A stretch of DNA of 64,000 nt from Brevundimonas vesicularis. GTDB taxonomy: Bacteria > Pseudomonadota > Alphaproteobacteria > Caulobacterales > Caulobacteraceae. Shown here piece after piece: positions 1-10,469 of this stretch (positions are counted from its first letter, which is position 1; each line of letters begins with the position of its first letter). Where the stretch lies: assembly GCF_027105095.1 (NCBI RefSeq), contig NZ_CP114278.1, positions 248,001 through 312,000 of the forward strand. Direction: 5' to 3'. The position numbers and the translations under genes are program-made. Under the pieces are notes generated by a model. The model saw only the letters and a program-made list of their open reading frames with translations. It ran no database searches and was not told the DNA's origin.

Positions 1-1
1 C

Positions 2-274
2 GTTATGCTGACCCGCGCCTTCCCGCGCGAGCGATTCAAGGTCTTCGTCCTGGGCGTCGGCATTCTGCTGGCTCTGCTGGTCGGGCTGACGCGCATCTAT
101 CTGGGCGCCCACTGGGCCACCGACGTCTTCGCCGGCTGGGCGGTCGGCGCGGCCTGGGCCATGGCCCTGTGGCTGGTCGCCTATGGGGTGGCGCGCTGGC
201 AGAAGCGTCACCGCGCGGCGCTGCAGGACGAAGCCTCCCCGATCGAAGCCGCCCCCGACCCGACCAAAGTCTAG
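2..274 (+). CDS. PAP2-family phosphatase, C-terminal part
   Basis: This is the 3' end of a gene that begins before the window; the frame is open from base 2 to the stop at 272-274. The translated part has a hydrophobic helix followed by the signature TRIYLGAHWATDVFAGW, which matches the last conserved motif of PAP2 (type 2 phosphatidic acid phosphatase) proteins, S/T-R-x5-H-x3-D. The His and Asp here would be the nucleophile and its partner. A second helix (WAMALWLVAYGVA) and a charged cytoplasmic tail follow. The family removes phosphate from membrane lipids or isoprenoid pyrophosphates. The substrate cannot be told from this fragment. Confidence 0.8.
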   Translation, partial: VMLTRAFPRERFKVFVLGVGILLALLVGLTRIYLGAHWATDVFAGWAVGAAWAMALWLVAYGVARWQKRHRAALQDEASPIEAAPDPTKV

Positions 275-311
275 GCCCGCGATCCGTCTCGCGGCGGACT
301 AGTCTGGCGAC

Positions 312-1649
312 ATGACGCAAACGCACGCCATGAACCACGCCGCCCTCTACGCCGAACGCCTCAAGACCCCCGATCAGGCCGCCAACCTGATCGTGTCGGG
401 CGCCAAGGTCGCCATGGGCCTTGGCGTTTCCCAACCGCCCGCCCTGCTCAAGGCCTTGGCCGAACGGGCCGAGCGTGGCGAGGTCGAGGATGTGAACCTC
501 TACTATTTGCTCTCGACCGCCATCGCAGGCGACACGGTGCTGCGCTATGAGCTGATGGATCGGATCCGGCCATGGAGCCTGTTCCACAGCGCCATCGAAC
601 GGCGGCTGGAACAGCGGGCCCATGAGGACGGCCGGCCCAATCCCGTCCAGTTCATCCCCACCGGCTTTCAGCAGTCGCCCCGCCTTCTGTGCGACGAGGT
701 CAAGGTGGATGCGCTGATCTGCACCGTCTCGCCGATGGATGCGGACGGCTTCTTCTCGTTCGGGACCAACACCGACTACGCCAAGCCGGTGTCGCAGACG
801 GCGCGGACGGTGATTGTCGAGGTCAATCCGCACATGCCGCGCGTGTTCGGCGACTGCACCGTCCATGTGTCCCAGGTCGCCGGCATCGTGGAACATGCCG
901 CGCCCCTGCTGGTCGTGCCGCGCGCCGAGCCTCAGCCGGCGGACCTGGCCATTGGCCGGATCATCGCGGGCCTGATCGAGGACGGAGCGACGCTTCAGAT
1001 GGGGATCGGCGCCCTGCCCAACGCCGTCTGCGACGCCCTGATGGACCACCGCGATATGGGCGTTCACACCGAGATGCTGACGCCCGGCCTGGTCGAGCTG
1101 ATGCAGGCCGGCGTCGCCAACCATGCCCGCAAGACCCTGCATCCGGGTGTGGGCGTCTTCGCCTTCTCGATGGGCGACCTCAACACCTATGAATTTCTGG
1201 ACGGCAATCGCGACATGGAGGCCCATCCGGTCTCCTATGTGAACGACCCGGCCGTGATCGCGCGCAATGCGAAGATGATCTCGGTCAACGCCACGCTTCA
1301 GGTCGACCTGACCGGCGCCTGCTGCTCAGAGTTTTTGAACGGGCGCCAGTTCACGGCCGCCGGGGGCCAGCTGGATTTCGTGCGCGGCGCCTATGGGTCG
1401 CAGGGCGGCAAGTCGATCATCGCCTGTCATTCCACGGCGGCGAAGGGGACGACCTCTCGCATCGTCGCCCGGCTGGACGGGCCGGTCACCACCCCGCGCA
1501 ACGACACCCACATCGTCGCCACAGAACACGGCTGGGCCAATCTGAAGGGCAAGTCGTCCAGCGAGCGCGCCCGCGCCCTGATCGCCCTGGCCGCGCCGGA
1601 GTTTCGCGACGGTCTGACGGCGGCGGCGCGCGAGCAAGGGCTGATCTGA
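312..1649 (+). CDS. Acetyl-CoA hydrolase/CoA-transferase family protein
   Basis: A 445-residue cytoplasmic enzyme of the acetyl-CoA hydrolase/transferase family (4-hydroxybutyrate or succinyl-CoA:acetate CoA-transferase type). It moves CoA between carboxylic acids through a glutamyl-CoA thioester. The glycine-rich segment MGIGALPNAV is followed by GVHTEMLTPG, in which Glu254 sits where the family's catalytic glutamate lies. Length is normal for the family (430-450). A second in-frame ATG seven codons in (MNHAAL) could also be the start. It is a single gene with 43 bp before the next gene. The preferred acyl-CoA pair cannot be read from the sequence. Confidence 0.85.
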   Translation: MTQTHAMNHAALYAERLKTPDQAANLIVSGAKVAMGLGVSQPPALLKALAERAERGEVEDVNLYYLLSTAIAGDTVLRYELMDRIRPWSLFHSAIERRLEQRAHEDGRPNPVQFIPTGFQQSPRLLCDEVKVDALICTVSPMDADGFFSFGTNTDYAKPVSQTARTVIVEVNPHMPRVFGDCTVHVSQVAGIVEHAAPLLVVPRAEPQPADLAIGRIIAGLIEDGATLQMGIGALPNAVCDALMDHRDMGVHTEMLTPGLVELMQAGVANHARKTLHPGVGVFAFSMGDLNTYEFLDGNRDMEAHPVSYVNDPAVIARNAKMISVNATLQVDLTGACCSEFLNGRQFTAAGGQLDFVRGAYGSQGGKSIIACHSTAAKGTTSRIVARLDGPVTTPRNDTHIVATEHGWANLKGKSSSERARALIALAAPEFRDGLTAAAREQGLI

Positions 1650-1692
1650 CGCCGCACTTGATCTTGGACCGTCCGTCGGGGCTTCTGGCGTC

Positions 1693-2994
1693 ATGAAGAC
1701 CGTCCGCCTGCTGGCCCTGCTGTCCTTGCTCGTCGCCGCGCCTGTCAGCGCGAGGGGCGCGCAAGGCGCCTATGCCACCGACGGCGACTGCGGCGGGCGG
1801 CCCATGACCACCGTGCGGATGGCGCCGGGCTATTGCCTGGGGCTGGTCTGGCAGGGCGCGGGTGCCGAGGGACCGCGAATGCCGCGTGGCCTGCTGGCGC
1901 TAACCAATGGCGACTGGTTGGTGACGGATCTGGGCAACTGGTATCCGGGCAATGGCGCGATCTGGCGGCTGTCGTTCGGCCCCGACGGTGCACCGCGCTG
2001 GCGACGGCTGGCGCAAGGCCTGAGCATGCCGCACACGGCGGCGCGCGGGCCGGACGGGCGCATCTATGTGTCCGAGATGAACCGCATCCTGACGCTGGAC
2101 CCCGACGCGGCCGATCCGGCGGCGACGGTGCGCACCGTGATCGGCGACCTACCCGACAATCGGCTACACGCCAATCGTCACCCCCTGTCCAGCTTCGTCT
2201 TCGACGCCAACGGCGACCTGCTGGTCAATGTCGGCGCGCCCAGTGACCGCTGCGTGGATGCGCGAGGCCGGGCGCGGTCCAATGCGGCCGGCGCCTGTAT
2301 CGACAGCGCCGCGACGGCCCAGGTGCGCCGTCACGCCTATCTGGGCAACGGCCGCTGGGCCGAGGACAGCACGGTCTTCGCCTCGGGCCTTCGGAACTCC
2401 ATCGCCGTGGTCCGGCATCCGTCGGGCACGATCCTGCAAGGCGAGAACTCGGTCGATCTGACCACGCCCGACCATCCCTATGACGAGATAAACGTCCTGC
2501 GTCAGGGCGGCCATTACGGCTGGCCCTATTGCGTCGATCTGGCGACGCCCCTGCCGGGTTGGAGCGCGGCTCAGGCGCGGTGCAGCCAGCGCGACCGCCC
2601 GGCCGCCCTGCTGCCGCCGCACGCCGCGCCGCTGGACCTGATCTATTACGACGGGGCGATGTTCCGAGAATTGCGCGGCCGGCTGCTGATGACTTGGCAC
2701 GGCTATCGTCATGCGGGCGGCCGGATCGTGGCGACCGAGACGGATGGCGAGGGCCGCCCCCTGACCGACATCGGCGGCCGCTACGCCATCTATCCGCGCG
2801 GTGCCCTGTCCTATCCCGCCGCCGCGCCCAGCATAAGCGGCAAGGTGCTGACTCCGGGCTGGGACAGGGTCGCAGGCCGTCAGCCGCGCGGCGCGCCGGT
2901 CGTGCTGGCCGTCGCCGCCGACGGATCGATCTGGGTCACGGACGACCGAAACCGGGTGATCCTCAGGATCGCCCGGTCGGATAAGACGCCTTAG
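1693..2994 (+). CDS. Secreted PQQ-dependent sugar (sorbosone) dehydrogenase-like protein
   Basis: A 433-residue protein with a cleavable signal peptide (hydrophobic core [15 protein letters not shown], cleavage near residue 21). The rest resembles the soluble glucose/sorbosone dehydrogenase beta-propeller family: repeated strands such as [11 protein letters not shown] and [14 protein letters not shown], and the diagnostic segment [15 protein letters not shown], where HYGWP matches the family's G-x-NYGWP loop. It would act in the periplasm, oxidising a sugar with PQQ, but no PQQ synthesis genes are nearby. Some relatives bind no cofactor, so catalytic function is inferred. Its stop codon overlaps the stop of the convergent argG. 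Confidence 0.75.
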   Translation: MKTVRLLALLSLLVAAPVSARGAQGAYATDGDCGGRPMTTVRMAPGYCLGLVWQGAGAEGPRMPRGLLALTNGDWLVTDLGNWYPGNGAIWRLSFGPDGAPRWRRLAQGLSMPHTAARGPDGRIYVSEMNRILTLDPDAADPAATVRTVIGDLPDNRLHANRHPLSSFVFDANGDLLVNVGAPSDRCVDARGRARSNAAGACIDSAATAQVRRHAYLGNGRWAEDSTVFASGLRNSIAVVRHPSGTILQGENSVDLTTPDHPYDEINVLRQGGHYGWPYCVDLATPLPGWSAAQARCSQRDRPAALLPPHAAPLDLIYYDGAMFRELRGRLLMTWHGYRHAGGRIVATETDGEGRPLTDIGGRYAIYPRGALSYPAAAPSISGKVLTPGWDRVAGRQPRGAPVVLAVAADGSIWVTDDRNRVILRIARSDKTP

Positions 2995-4229
2995 CTCTTG
3001 CGCGTGTCGCGCTTGGCCAGGACGCGCAGGCGCAGGGCATTCAGCTTGATGAAGCCGGCGGCGTCCTTGTGGTCGTAGGCCTGGACGCCTTCTTCGAACG
3101 TCACCAGATCTTGATCGTACAGGCTGTTGGGGCTTTGCCGGCCGACGACCGAGACATTGCCCTTGTACAGCTTGACCTTGACCGTGCCGGAGACGTTTTC
3201 CTGGCTCTTGTCGATGGCGGCCTGAAGCATCTCGCGCTCGGGCGAGAACCAGAAGCCGTTGTAGATCAGCTCGGCGTATTTCGGCATCAGCTGGTCCTTC
3301 AGGTGCATGGAGCCGCCGTCCAGGGTGATGCTTTCGATGCCGCGGTGCGCCGCGATCAGGATGGTCCCGCCAGGGGTCTCATAGACGCCGCGCGACTTCA
3401 TGCCGACGAACCGGTTCTCAACCAGGTCCAGGCGGCCGATGCCGTTGTCGTGGCCATATTGGTTCAGGGCGGTCAGGATCGTCGCGGGCGACATGGCCTC
3501 GCCGTTGATCGAGACGGCGTCGCCCTTTTCGAAGCCGATCTCGATGACGGTCGCCACGTCCGGCGCGTCCTCAGGGCTGATGGTGCGCTGGTGGACGAAC
3601 TCGGGCGCCTCGACCGCCGGGTCTTCCAGCACCTTGCCCTCGGACGAGGAGTGCAGAAGATTGGCGTCGACGCTGAAGGGCGCCTCGCCGCGCTTGTCCT
3701 TGGCGATCGGGATCTGGTTGTTCTCGGCGAAGTCCAGCAGGGCCTCGCGGCTGCGGAACTCCCACTCGCGCCACGGAGCGATGACGCGGATGTCGGGCTC
3801 CAGCGCATAGTAGCCCAGTTCGAAGCGGACCTGATCGTTGCCCTTGCCGGTCGCGCCGTGACAGACGGCGTCGGCGCCGACCTGACGCGCGATCTCGATC
3901 TGGCGCTTGGAGATCAGCGGCCGGGCGATGGAGGTGCCCAGGAGGTAGTCGCCCTCATACTGGGCGTTGGCGCGGAACATCGGGAAGACGAAGTCGCGCA
4001 CGAACTCCTCACGCAGGTCGTCGATGAAGATGTTTTCCGGCTTGATGCCCAGCTTCAGCGCCTTCTCGCGCGCCGGGCCCAACTCTTCGCCCTGGCCCAG
4101 GTCGGCGGTGAAGGTCACGACCTCGGCGTTATATTCGGTCTGGAGCCACTTCAGGATGATCGAGGTGTCCAGCCCGCCCGAATAGGCGAGGACGACTTTC
4201 TTGACGGGCTTGTCGGCGGCGGCGGACAT
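2991..4229 (-). CDS. argG: Argininosuccinate synthase
   Basis: A 412-residue enzyme that joins citrulline and aspartate with ATP to make argininosuccinate in arginine biosynthesis (cytoplasm, tetramer). The N-terminal P-loop AYSGGLDTS (about residues 15-23) is the PP-motif of N-type ATP pyrophosphatases. The citrulline/aspartate binding segment with [13 protein letters not shown] is intact, and the length is normal. It is transcribed alone, divergently from the M16 protease gene, with 189 bp between the two start codons holding both promoters. No argH is visible next to it. Confidence 0.97.
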   Translation of the reverse strand: MSAAADKPVKKVVLAYSGGLDTSIILKWLQTEYNAEVVTFTADLGQGEELGPAREKALKLGIKPENIFIDDLREEFVRDFVFPMFRANAQYEGDYLLGTSIARPLISKRQIEIARQVGADAVCHGATGKGNDQVRFELGYYALEPDIRVIAPWREWEFRSREALLDFAENNQIPIAKDKRGEAPFSVDANLLHSSSEGKVLEDPAVEAPEFVHQRTISPEDAPDVATVIEIGFEKGDAVSINGEAMSPATILTALNQYGHDNGIGRLDLVENRFVGMKSRGVYETPGGTILIAAHRGIESITLDGGSMHLKDQLMPKYAELIYNGFWFSPEREMLQAAIDKSQENVSGTVKVKLYKGNVSVVGRQSPNSLYDQDLVTFEEGVQAYDHKDAAGFIKLNALRLRVLAKRDTRKS

Positions 4230-4361
4230 GGCGGCTCTTTCAGCAAGGGGCGGTCAGTCGGGGAGTTGACGCGCGCATAAGACCGGGGGTCAGGCGATGC
4301 AACCTTTTCCGGGTCGCGCAGGCAAGAAGGTGAACCTTTCGTCATGTTCCATTTGGTTGCG

Positions 4362-4389
4362 TTGCCAGTCGCCAGACCGACGTTATGGT
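4362..4389 (+). promoter_or_regulatory. Putative housekeeping promoter of the M16 protease gene
   Basis: A -35-like TTGCCA at 4362-4367 and a -10-like TATGGT at 4384-4389 are separated by 16 bp. The site lies about 30 bp before the ATG at 4419, which is preceded by a GAGG ribosome site. Match to the sigma-70 type consensus is fair (5/6 and 4/6); no experimental support. Confidence 0.4.
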
Positions 4390-4418
4390 CCCCTTCATCG
4401 CAATCCCGAGGATATCGC

Positions 4419-7283
4419 ATGCGCCGCACTGGCTCTCTCGTCGCCGCCGCCGCCCTTCTGGCGGTTTCAACGCCCGTCTGGGCCTCCGTGGCGCCTGCAC
4501 CCGCCGATCAGGCCGCCGGTCAGGCCGCCGCGCCCGCCGTCCAGGCCGCGCCGGTGTCGCAGCTGATCAACGAAGTCGACATCCCCTACACCAAGTTCAC
4601 CCTGGACAACGGCCTGACCGTCCTGGTCCACGAGGATCATAAGGCCCCCGTCGTCGCCGTCTCCGTCTGGTACAACGTCGGCTCCAAGGACGAGCCGGCC
4701 GGCAAGACCGGCTTCGCCCATCTGTTCGAACACCTGATGTTCGGCGGTTCGGAAAATGCGCCCGGCAGCTATTTCACGCCGATGCGCAACATGGGCGCGA
4801 CCGACATGAACGGGACAACCTATTTCGACCGCACCAACTATTTCGAGACGGTCCCGACCCCCGCGCTGGAACAGGCCCTGTTCATGGAAAGCGACCGCAT
4901 GGGCTACATGCTGGGCGCCATCAGCCAGGAGACGCTCGATCTGCAGCGCGGCGTCGTCCAGAACGAAAAGCGTCAGGGCGACAACCAGCCCTATGGCCTG
5001 AACGAGTACAAGCAACTTGAGGCGCTCTTCCCCGAAGGCCACCCCTATCGCCACTCGACCATCGGCTCCATGGCCGACCTGGACGCCGCCTCAATGCAGA
5101 CGGTGCGCGACTGGTTTACCTCCAACTACGGCCCCAACAACGCCGTGCTGGTGCTGGCCGGCGACATCACCCCCGCCAAGGCGCGCGAACTGACCAATAA
5201 ATACTTCGGCCCGATCGCCAAGGGTCCGGTCAACAATCCGGCCCAAGCCCCGGTGCCGACCCTGTCCGCCCCGCTCAGCGAAACCACGCACGACCGCGTC
5301 TCGAACGCCAAGATCGATGTCAGCTGGGCCGTGCCAGGCATGCTGGACCCGGATTCCGTGCCGCTCAGCGTCGCCGCCTCGGTCTTGGGCGGCCTGGCCT
5401 CCTCGCGCCTGGACAATGAACTGGTGCGCGGCGAGCAGACCGCCGTCTCGGTCACCGCCAACAACAGCGACTTCCACCGCGTCGGCATCTTCGAGATGAG
5501 CGCCACGATCAAGCCGGGCGAAGACCCCGCCGCCGTCGAGGTGCGCATGCGTGAAATCCTGAACGGCCTGATCGCGAACGGCCCGACACAGGACGAGATC
5601 AACCGCGTCGTGACCCAATACGCCTCGCGCCGCATCCAGGGCCTGGAACAGGTCGGCGGCTTCGGCGGCAAGGCCACGGCGCTCGCCGAGGGCCAGCTCT
5701 ATGCCGGCGATCCGGAGTTCTACAAGAAGCAGCTGGCCGCCTACGCCGCCGTCACGCCGGCCCAGGTCAAGGCGGCGATGCAGAAGTGGCTGACCCGTCC
5801 GGCCTATACGCTGACCACCCTGCCCGGCCAGCGCGAAGCCTATCAGGAGGCGGCCGCCGCGCCGTCCGGGGCCAACCGCACGCCGGCCCCGGAAATCGAG
5901 CGCAAGCCGCGCATGCCCAAGCCCGAGATCGGTCAGGTCGCCAACGTCGACTTCCCGGCCGTTGAGCGCACGCGCCTGTCGAACGGCATGGAGGTGATCT
6001 ACGCCCAGCGCGACGCCACCCCGACGACGAAGATCGCGCTCGACTTCGACGCCGGTCTGGCCGCCGACGACCGGTCCAAACTGGGTCTGCAAACCCTGAT
6101 GCTGGACCTGATGGACGAGGGCACCCGCACCCTGAACGCCACGCAGCTGGCCGAGGCGCAGGAAGCTTTGGGCGCGACCATCACCACCGGCGCGACGATG
6201 GACAGTTCGGTCGTCCAGCTGTCGGCGGTGACGCCGAACCTGAAGCCTTCGGTGGATCTGATGGCCGAGGTGGTGCGCAATCCCGCCTTCGCCCCGGCCG
6301 AGCTGGAGCGCCTTCGCGCCACCCGCCTGTCGCGCATCGCCGCCGAGCGGACCCAGCCGGCCGCCCTGGCCAGCCGCGCCCTGCCCGAGCTGATCTATGG
6401 CCCGAACAGCCCTTATGGCCGTCCGTTCAGCGGCAATGGCGACGAGGCCAGCGTGAAGGCGATCACCGACGCCGACATCCGCGCCGACTACGCCAAGTGG
6501 ATCCGCGCGGACAACGCCAAGCTGTTTGTCGTCTCCGACCGGCCCCTGGCCGAGCTGACGCCGATCCTGGACAGCGCCTTCGGTCAATGGGTGCCGCCCG
6601 CATCGGCCAAGGCCGTCAAGGACTTCTCGGCCCCAATCCCGGCCGCGACGCCCAAGATCGTGCTGATCGACCGCCCGCAATCTCCCCAGTCCTACATCAT
6701 GGGCGGCGAGGTCCTGGGCGTGTCGGGCAAGGACGACCTGCTGGTGCTGAACGCCGCCAACAATGTTCTCGGCAACGACTTCCTGTCGCGCATCAACTCG
6801 GATCTGCGTGAGACCAAGAGCTGGTCCTACGGCGTCAACGCCTCGGTCAATCCGTTCGCCGGACGCGTGCCCTATCTGGTCACCGCCCCGGTCCAGGCCG
6901 ACAAGACTGGCCCGGCTATCGAAGCCCTGAACCAGCAATTCAACGACTTCCTGTCGGGCGGCAAGGGCGTGACGCCCGAAGAGCTGCAACGCACGATCAA
7001 CGGCAACACCCGCCGTTTGGCCGGCAGCTACGAGACCTCGGCCGCCGTCCTCGGCGCCATGCGCTCCAACGCCCTGCTGGGCCGTCCGGACGACTATCCG
7101 GAAACCATCGCGGCGCGCACCAACGCCCTGACCGCGGCCCAGCTGGACGCCGCCGCCAAGGCCGCCATCGACCCGTCCAGGTTCGTCTGGGTCGTGGTCG
7201 GCGACGCCTCGGTGGTCAAGCCGCAACTGGACGCCCTGGGCATCCCTGTCGAGGTCCGCGCGGCGGCCCCCGCCGCCCAATAG
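4419..7283 (+). CDS. Periplasmic M16 family zinc metallopeptidase (two-domain)
   Basis: A 954-residue protein with a signal peptide (MRRTGSLVAAAALLAV..., cleavage after VWA). I chose the ATG at 4419 over the upstream in-frame ATG at 4344 because only 4419 gives a signal peptide at the N-terminus and has a GAGG ribosome site. The inverted zinc motif HLFEH lies about residue 102 (TGFAHLFEHLMFGG), with the downstream glutamate in QNEKRQGDN. There are two M16 halves: the N-terminal half (about 45-460) carries the catalytic site. The C-terminal half (about 515-940) lacks HxxEH, as is usual for pitrilysin-type clam-shell proteases. It probably degrades peptides in the periplasm. Confidence 0.92.
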   Translation: MRRTGSLVAAAALLAVSTPVWASVAPAPADQAAGQAAAPAVQAAPVSQLINEVDIPYTKFTLDNGLTVLVHEDHKAPVVAVSVWYNVGSKDEPAGKTGFAHLFEHLMFGGSENAPGSYFTPMRNMGATDMNGTTYFDRTNYFETVPTPALEQALFMESDRMGYMLGAISQETLDLQRGVVQNEKRQGDNQPYGLNEYKQLEALFPEGHPYRHSTIGSMADLDAASMQTVRDWFTSNYGPNNAVLVLAGDITPAKARELTNKYFGPIAKGPVNNPAQAPVPTLSAPLSETTHDRVSNAKIDVSWAVPGMLDPDSVPLSVAASVLGGLASSRLDNELVRGEQTAVSVTANNSDFHRVGIFEMSATIKPGEDPAAVEVRMREILNGLIANGPTQDEINRVVTQYASRRIQGLEQVGGFGGKATALAEGQLYAGDPEFYKKQLAAYAAVTPAQVKAAMQKWLTRPAYTLTTLPGQREAYQEAAAAPSGANRTPAPEIERKPRMPKPEIGQVANVDFPAVERTRLSNGMEVIYAQRDATPTTKIALDFDAGLAADDRSKLGLQTLMLDLMDEGTRTLNATQLAEAQEALGATITTGATMDSSVVQLSAVTPNLKPSVDLMAEVVRNPAFAPAELERLRATRLSRIAAERTQPAALASRALPELIYGPNSPYGRPFSGNGDEASVKAITDADIRADYAKWIRADNAKLFVVSDRPLAELTPILDSAFGQWVPPASAKAVKDFSAPIPAATPKIVLIDRPQSPQSYIMGGEVLGVSGKDDLLVLNAANNVLGNDFLSRINSDLRETKSWSYGVNASVNPFAGRVPYLVTAPVQADKTGPAIEALNQQFNDFLSGGKGVTPEELQRTINGNTRRLAGSYETSAAVLGAMRSNALLGRPDDYPETIAARTNALTAAQLDAAAKAAIDPSRFVWVVVGDASVVKPQLDALGIPVEVRAAAPAAQ

Positions 7284-7306
7284 GGCGACGACAGACCACA
7301 ACGATG

Positions 7307-7342
7307 AAGGCCCGGAGAGCGATCTCCGGGCCTTTTCTTTTT
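7307..7342 (+). terminator. Rho-independent terminator after the M16 protease gene
   Basis: A perfect 12-bp stem (7307-7318 with 7323-7334) closes a GCGA tetraloop and is followed by a T-rich tract (TTTTCTTTTT). The opposite strand has no T-run, so it serves the plus-strand gene. Confidence 0.9.
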
Positions 7343-7379
7343 GCCGTCATGCTCGGGTGTGACCCGACGATGAGGGCCG

Positions 7380-8033
7380 CTAGTCCAGCGTCGCGCCCGT
7401 CGTGCGCATGATCTCGGCGCGCAGTTCCGGCAGACCGAGACCCTTTTCCGACGACGTCAGGGCCACCACCGGGAAGGCGGCGGGGCGTTTGGAGATGGCC
7501 TTCAGGGTCGCGGCCTGCACGGCCTCGCCCTCGCCCTTCTTCAGCTTGTCGGCCTTGGTCAGGACGATCTGATAGCTGACGGCCGCCAGATCGAGCGCAT
7601 CCAGCGCCTCCGTATCCACCGACTTAAGCCCATGGCGGCTGTCGATCAGCAGATAGACCCGCTTCAGCGTCACCCGGCCGCGCAGATAGTCGCGGCCCAG
7701 ATCCTGGAACTTCTTGACCGTGGTCTTGGACGCCTTGGCCCAGCCATAGCCGGGCAGGTCGACCAGACGCATCCGGCCGTCCAGATCGAAGAAGTTGACC
7801 TCGCGCGTGCGGCCCGGCTCGTTCGAGGCGCGGGCCAGCTTGTGCATGCCGACCAGCCCGTTGATCAGGCTGGACTTGCCCACGTTCGAGCGGCCGGCGA
7901 AGGCGATCTCGGGCAGGTCGGGGTCGGGCAACTGCTCGATCTTGGCCGCGCCCATGACGAAGGTCGCAGGCCGCGCGAACAGGACGCGCGCCGCCTCGAT
8001 CTCCTCGGGCGTAAACTCGGTCTCGTCGATCAC
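7380..8033 (-). CDS. engB: Ribosome biogenesis GTP-binding protein EngB/YsxC
   Basis: A 217-residue essential GTPase of the TrmE-Era-EngA-YihA-Septin superfamily that helps assemble the large ribosomal subunit. The GTPase motifs are in order: G1 [10 protein letters not shown], a G2-region threonine ([10 protein letters not shown]), G3 DLPGYG, G4 TKADK and G5 SSEKG. Length is normal. It is the last gene of the minus-strand operon rpmH-rnpA-yidC-engB, and its start overlaps the yidC stop by 4 bases, indicating translational coupling. Confidence 0.95.
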   Translation of the reverse strand: MIDETEFTPEEIEAARVLFARPATFVMGAAKIEQLPDPDLPEIAFAGRSNVGKSSLINGLVGMHKLARASNEPGRTREVNFFDLDGRMRLVDLPGYGWAKASKTTVKKFQDLGRDYLRGRVTLKRVYLLIDSRHGLKSVDTEALDALDLAAVSYQIVLTKADKLKKGEGEAVQAATLKAISKRPAAFPVVALTSSEKGLGLPELRAEIMRTTGATLD

Positions 8034-9826
8034 GCCGGTGACTTCTTGAACCGGGCGAAGAAGCTATCGATCGGGTTCTCGGCCTTGTAGCGGTGCATGA
8101 TCACATACTGCTGCAGGATGGTCAGGATGTTGGACCAGGCCCAGTAGATCAGCAGACCCGCCGCGAACGGCGCCATGATGAAGGTGAACAGCAGCGGCAT
8201 GAACTGGAAGATCTGGCGCTGGACCGGATCGGCCGCCGGCGGGTTCATCGCCGTCTGCAGCCACATCGTCAGGCCATAGGCGATCGCCAGCAGACCCAGG
8301 TGCAGCGGGCCGGCCAACAGGCCGCCGATCAGCGGCGCCATCGCCGGATCCCACGGGATCAGGCCGAACAGGTTCCAGATCGACGACGGATCGCGCGCCG
8401 ACAGGTCATGGATGAAGCCCAGGAACGGCTGGTGACGCATTTCGATGGTCACGGTCAGCACCTTGTACAGGGCGTAGAAGACCGGGATCTGCAGCACCAG
8501 CGGAAGGCATCCGGCGACCGGATTGATCTTCTCGCGCTGATACAGGGCCATCGTCTCCTGCTGCTGCTTCTGCGGGTCGTCTTTGAACTTCTTCTTGATC
8601 TCCTCCATCTTGGGCTGGAGGTTCCGCATCTTGGACATCGAGGCGTAGGCGTTGTTGGCCAGCGGGAACATGACCAGCTTGACGATGACGGTCAGGGCCA
8701 GAATGGCGACGCCGAAGCTGCCGACCAGGCCATAGACGTTCTCCAGGATCCAGAAGATCGGACGCGTCAGGAACCAGAACATCCCCCAGTCGATCGCATA
8801 GACGAAGCGCGGCAGGTTCAGGCTCTGCTCATAGGATTTCAGCACCTCGGCGCGCTTGACCCCGGCGAACAGGCGCTGAGTCTCGGTCGCGGTGGCGCCC
8901 GGCTGGATCGTGCGGGTGGTGCCCAGGACATTGGCTTCCAGCTGCTGGGCGCCGTTCAGGTCTCGGACGCGGAATTCGGTTTCGACCGCCTCGTTCTGCT
9001 GGGGCAGCAGGGCCGCTAGCCAGTATTTGTCGGTGATGCCCAGCCAGCCGCCGGTCGAGGCGTTCTCGATCCGCGGCTCCTTCAGCCAGTCCTTGTATTT
9101 CTTCTGTTCGGTCCGGTAGTCGCCCGGCTTGCCGAAGGTGCCGATCGCGCCCTCGTGGACGATGTGCGACGAGCCGGCTGCCGGCGGCACGCCCTGGCGC
9201 TGGACGCTGCCGTAGGGGGCGATGGTGATCGCCTGCGTGCCCAGGTTCTGGACCGTGTCCTGCACCGAGAACACGTATTTGTCGTCGACCGAAATCACGC
9301 GGGTGAAGCGCAGGCCCTGGCCGTTGTCCCACGTCAGGGTGACCGGCGTCGTCGGCGTCAGGGTCGAACCATTGGTCAGGCGCCAGACGGTATTGGGTCC
9401 GGGCACGCCGCCGACGACATTGGGGCCGGTCCAGCCGAACTGGGCGAAGTAGGCGTTCTGCATCCCCTGCGGGCGGAACAGCTCCACCGGCTGGGGTTTG
9501 TCCTGAACCTCGCGGTAGTCGGTCAGGAACAGGTCGTCGATCCGGCCGCCCTGAAGCGACAGCGACCCCTTCAGCGTGCCGGACTGAATCGGCACGCGCG
9601 CGGCGGTGCTCAGCGCCTGGCTGCGGTCGGTGACGAAGGTCGGGCCTTGCGGGCTCAGCGCCGTGCGCGCGGCGTTATCGGCGGTCTGCGACTGCTCAGC
9701 CTGGGCCTGCTGTTGCACGGCGCGACGCTCGGCCTGCGGACGCAGCACGGCGAAATAGTAGATCCCCATGATCAGGACCGAGCACACGATGAAGATGATC
9801 GTGTTGCGCGTGTTTTCGTTTTTCAT
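8030..9826 (-). CDS. yidC: Membrane protein insertase YidC
   Basis: A 598-residue inner-membrane insertase that places and folds proteins in the membrane, alone or with SecYEG. The first transmembrane segment ([19 protein letters not shown]) is followed by a large periplasmic P1 domain (about 60-350). The conserved 5-helix core follows, with a cytoplasmic hairpin rich in K/E (KMEEIKKKF) and the segments [17 protein letters not shown] and LQTAMNPP. Length fits Gram-negative YidC. It overlaps rnpA upstream and engB downstream by 4 bases each. The yidD gene often found between rnpA and yidC is absent. Confidence 0.97.
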   Translation of the reverse strand: MKNENTRNTIIFIVCSVLIMGIYYFAVLRPQAERRAVQQQAQAEQSQTADNAARTALSPQGPTFVTDRSQALSTAARVPIQSGTLKGSLSLQGGRIDDLFLTDYREVQDKPQPVELFRPQGMQNAYFAQFGWTGPNVVGGVPGPNTVWRLTNGSTLTPTTPVTLTWDNGQGLRFTRVISVDDKYVFSVQDTVQNLGTQAITIAPYGSVQRQGVPPAAGSSHIVHEGAIGTFGKPGDYRTEQKKYKDWLKEPRIENASTGGWLGITDKYWLAALLPQQNEAVETEFRVRDLNGAQQLEANVLGTTRTIQPGATATETQRLFAGVKRAEVLKSYEQSLNLPRFVYAIDWGMFWFLTRPIFWILENVYGLVGSFGVAILALTVIVKLVMFPLANNAYASMSKMRNLQPKMEEIKKKFKDDPQKQQQETMALYQREKINPVAGCLPLVLQIPVFYALYKVLTVTIEMRHQPFLGFIHDLSARDPSSIWNLFGLIPWDPAMAPLIGGLLAGPLHLGLLAIAYGLTMWLQTAMNPPAADPVQRQIFQFMPLLFTFIMAPFAAGLLIYWAWSNILTILQQYVIMHRYKAENPIDSFFARFKKSPA

Positions 9827-10239
9827 GGATTCTGGCGGTCCTGGCCGGAGGGGGCGCGGGCGGGCGAGGGCTTGTGGCCCCCCCGATCATGTCGCGGTGT
9901 CGCCAGCCTTGTAAGCGTCGATTTCACGTCGTCAAGCAGACGGTCCCACGCACGCTCGGTCGTGCCCATGCGGGCGATGAAGACATAGTCGCTTCCGGGC
10001 ACGCCGTGCTGGGCCAGCATGGCCCGTGCGGCCTCGCGCAGACGGCGTTTGGCGCGGTTGCGCTGAACCGCCCCGCCGATCTTCTTGGTGGCGGTGAAGC
10101 CCAGTCCGATGTGCGGCGAACCGTCGCCGCGCTCCAGCCGCTGGATCACCACGGCGCCGCGCGCCTCGGAAACGCCTTTGGCGGCCGCCAGGAACTGGGG
10201 CCGCCGCAACAGACGCTTGATCTGTAAAGGGTCGCTCAT
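9823..10239 (-). CDS. rnpA: Ribonuclease P protein component
   Basis: A 138-residue basic protein that binds the RNase P RNA and helps it cut 5' leaders from pre-tRNAs. The RNR motif is present as VQRNRAKRRLREAAR (about residues 57-71), with the upstream segment HIGLGFTATKKIGGAVQRN. The C-terminus carries a short non-conserved tail (after about residue 115) whose sequence overlaps the start of yidC by 4 bases. It follows rpmH by 30 bp, the universal order. Confidence 0.93.
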   Translation of the reverse strand: MSDPLQIKRLLRRPQFLAAAKGVSEARGAVVIQRLERGDGSPHIGLGFTATKKIGGAVQRNRAKRRLREAARAMLAQHGVPGSDYVFIARMGTTERAWDRLLDDVKSTLTRLATPRHDRGGHKPSPARAPSGQDRQNP

Positions 10240-10269
10240 GCGTCCAAAAGATCCGGACGCGTAAGCCGC

Positions 10270-10404
10270 TTACGCCGTCAGGCGCTTGCGGCCCTTGGCG
10301 CGACGGCGCGCAACAATCTTCTGGCCGTTCTTGGTGGCCATCCGGCTGCGGAAGCCGTGACGGCGCTTGCGCACGAGTCGCGACGGCTGATAGGTCCGCT
10401 TCAC
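10270..10404 (-). CDS. rpmH: 50S ribosomal protein L34
   Basis: A 44-residue, strongly basic protein matching L34 end to end ([20 protein letters not shown] at the start, ending KGRKRLTA). The start is a GTG at 10402-10404, preceded by a GGAG ribosome site about 7 bases upstream; no in-frame ATG would give the conserved N-terminus. It is the first gene of the rpmH-rnpA-yidC-engB operon. A strong promoter sits about 65 bp upstream. Confidence 0.97.
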   Translation of the reverse strand: MKRTYQPSRLVRKRRHGFRSRMATKNGQKIVARRRAKGRKRLTA

Positions 10405-10469
10405 GGTCGGCTCCTGACGTTAAAAGGTTGGGCGACGGGGCAAGAGGCGTCCGCCGCAGGAAGGGCGGG

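Noticed and set aside
36..1226. Long minus-strand open frame opposite the CoA-transferase gene (396 codons)
   Set aside because: Composition rich in Arg, Gly and His, no family match, and it mirrors a well supported plus-strand enzyme. The same holds for minus 5091-7301 and plus 38728-40797 and 43009-44601.
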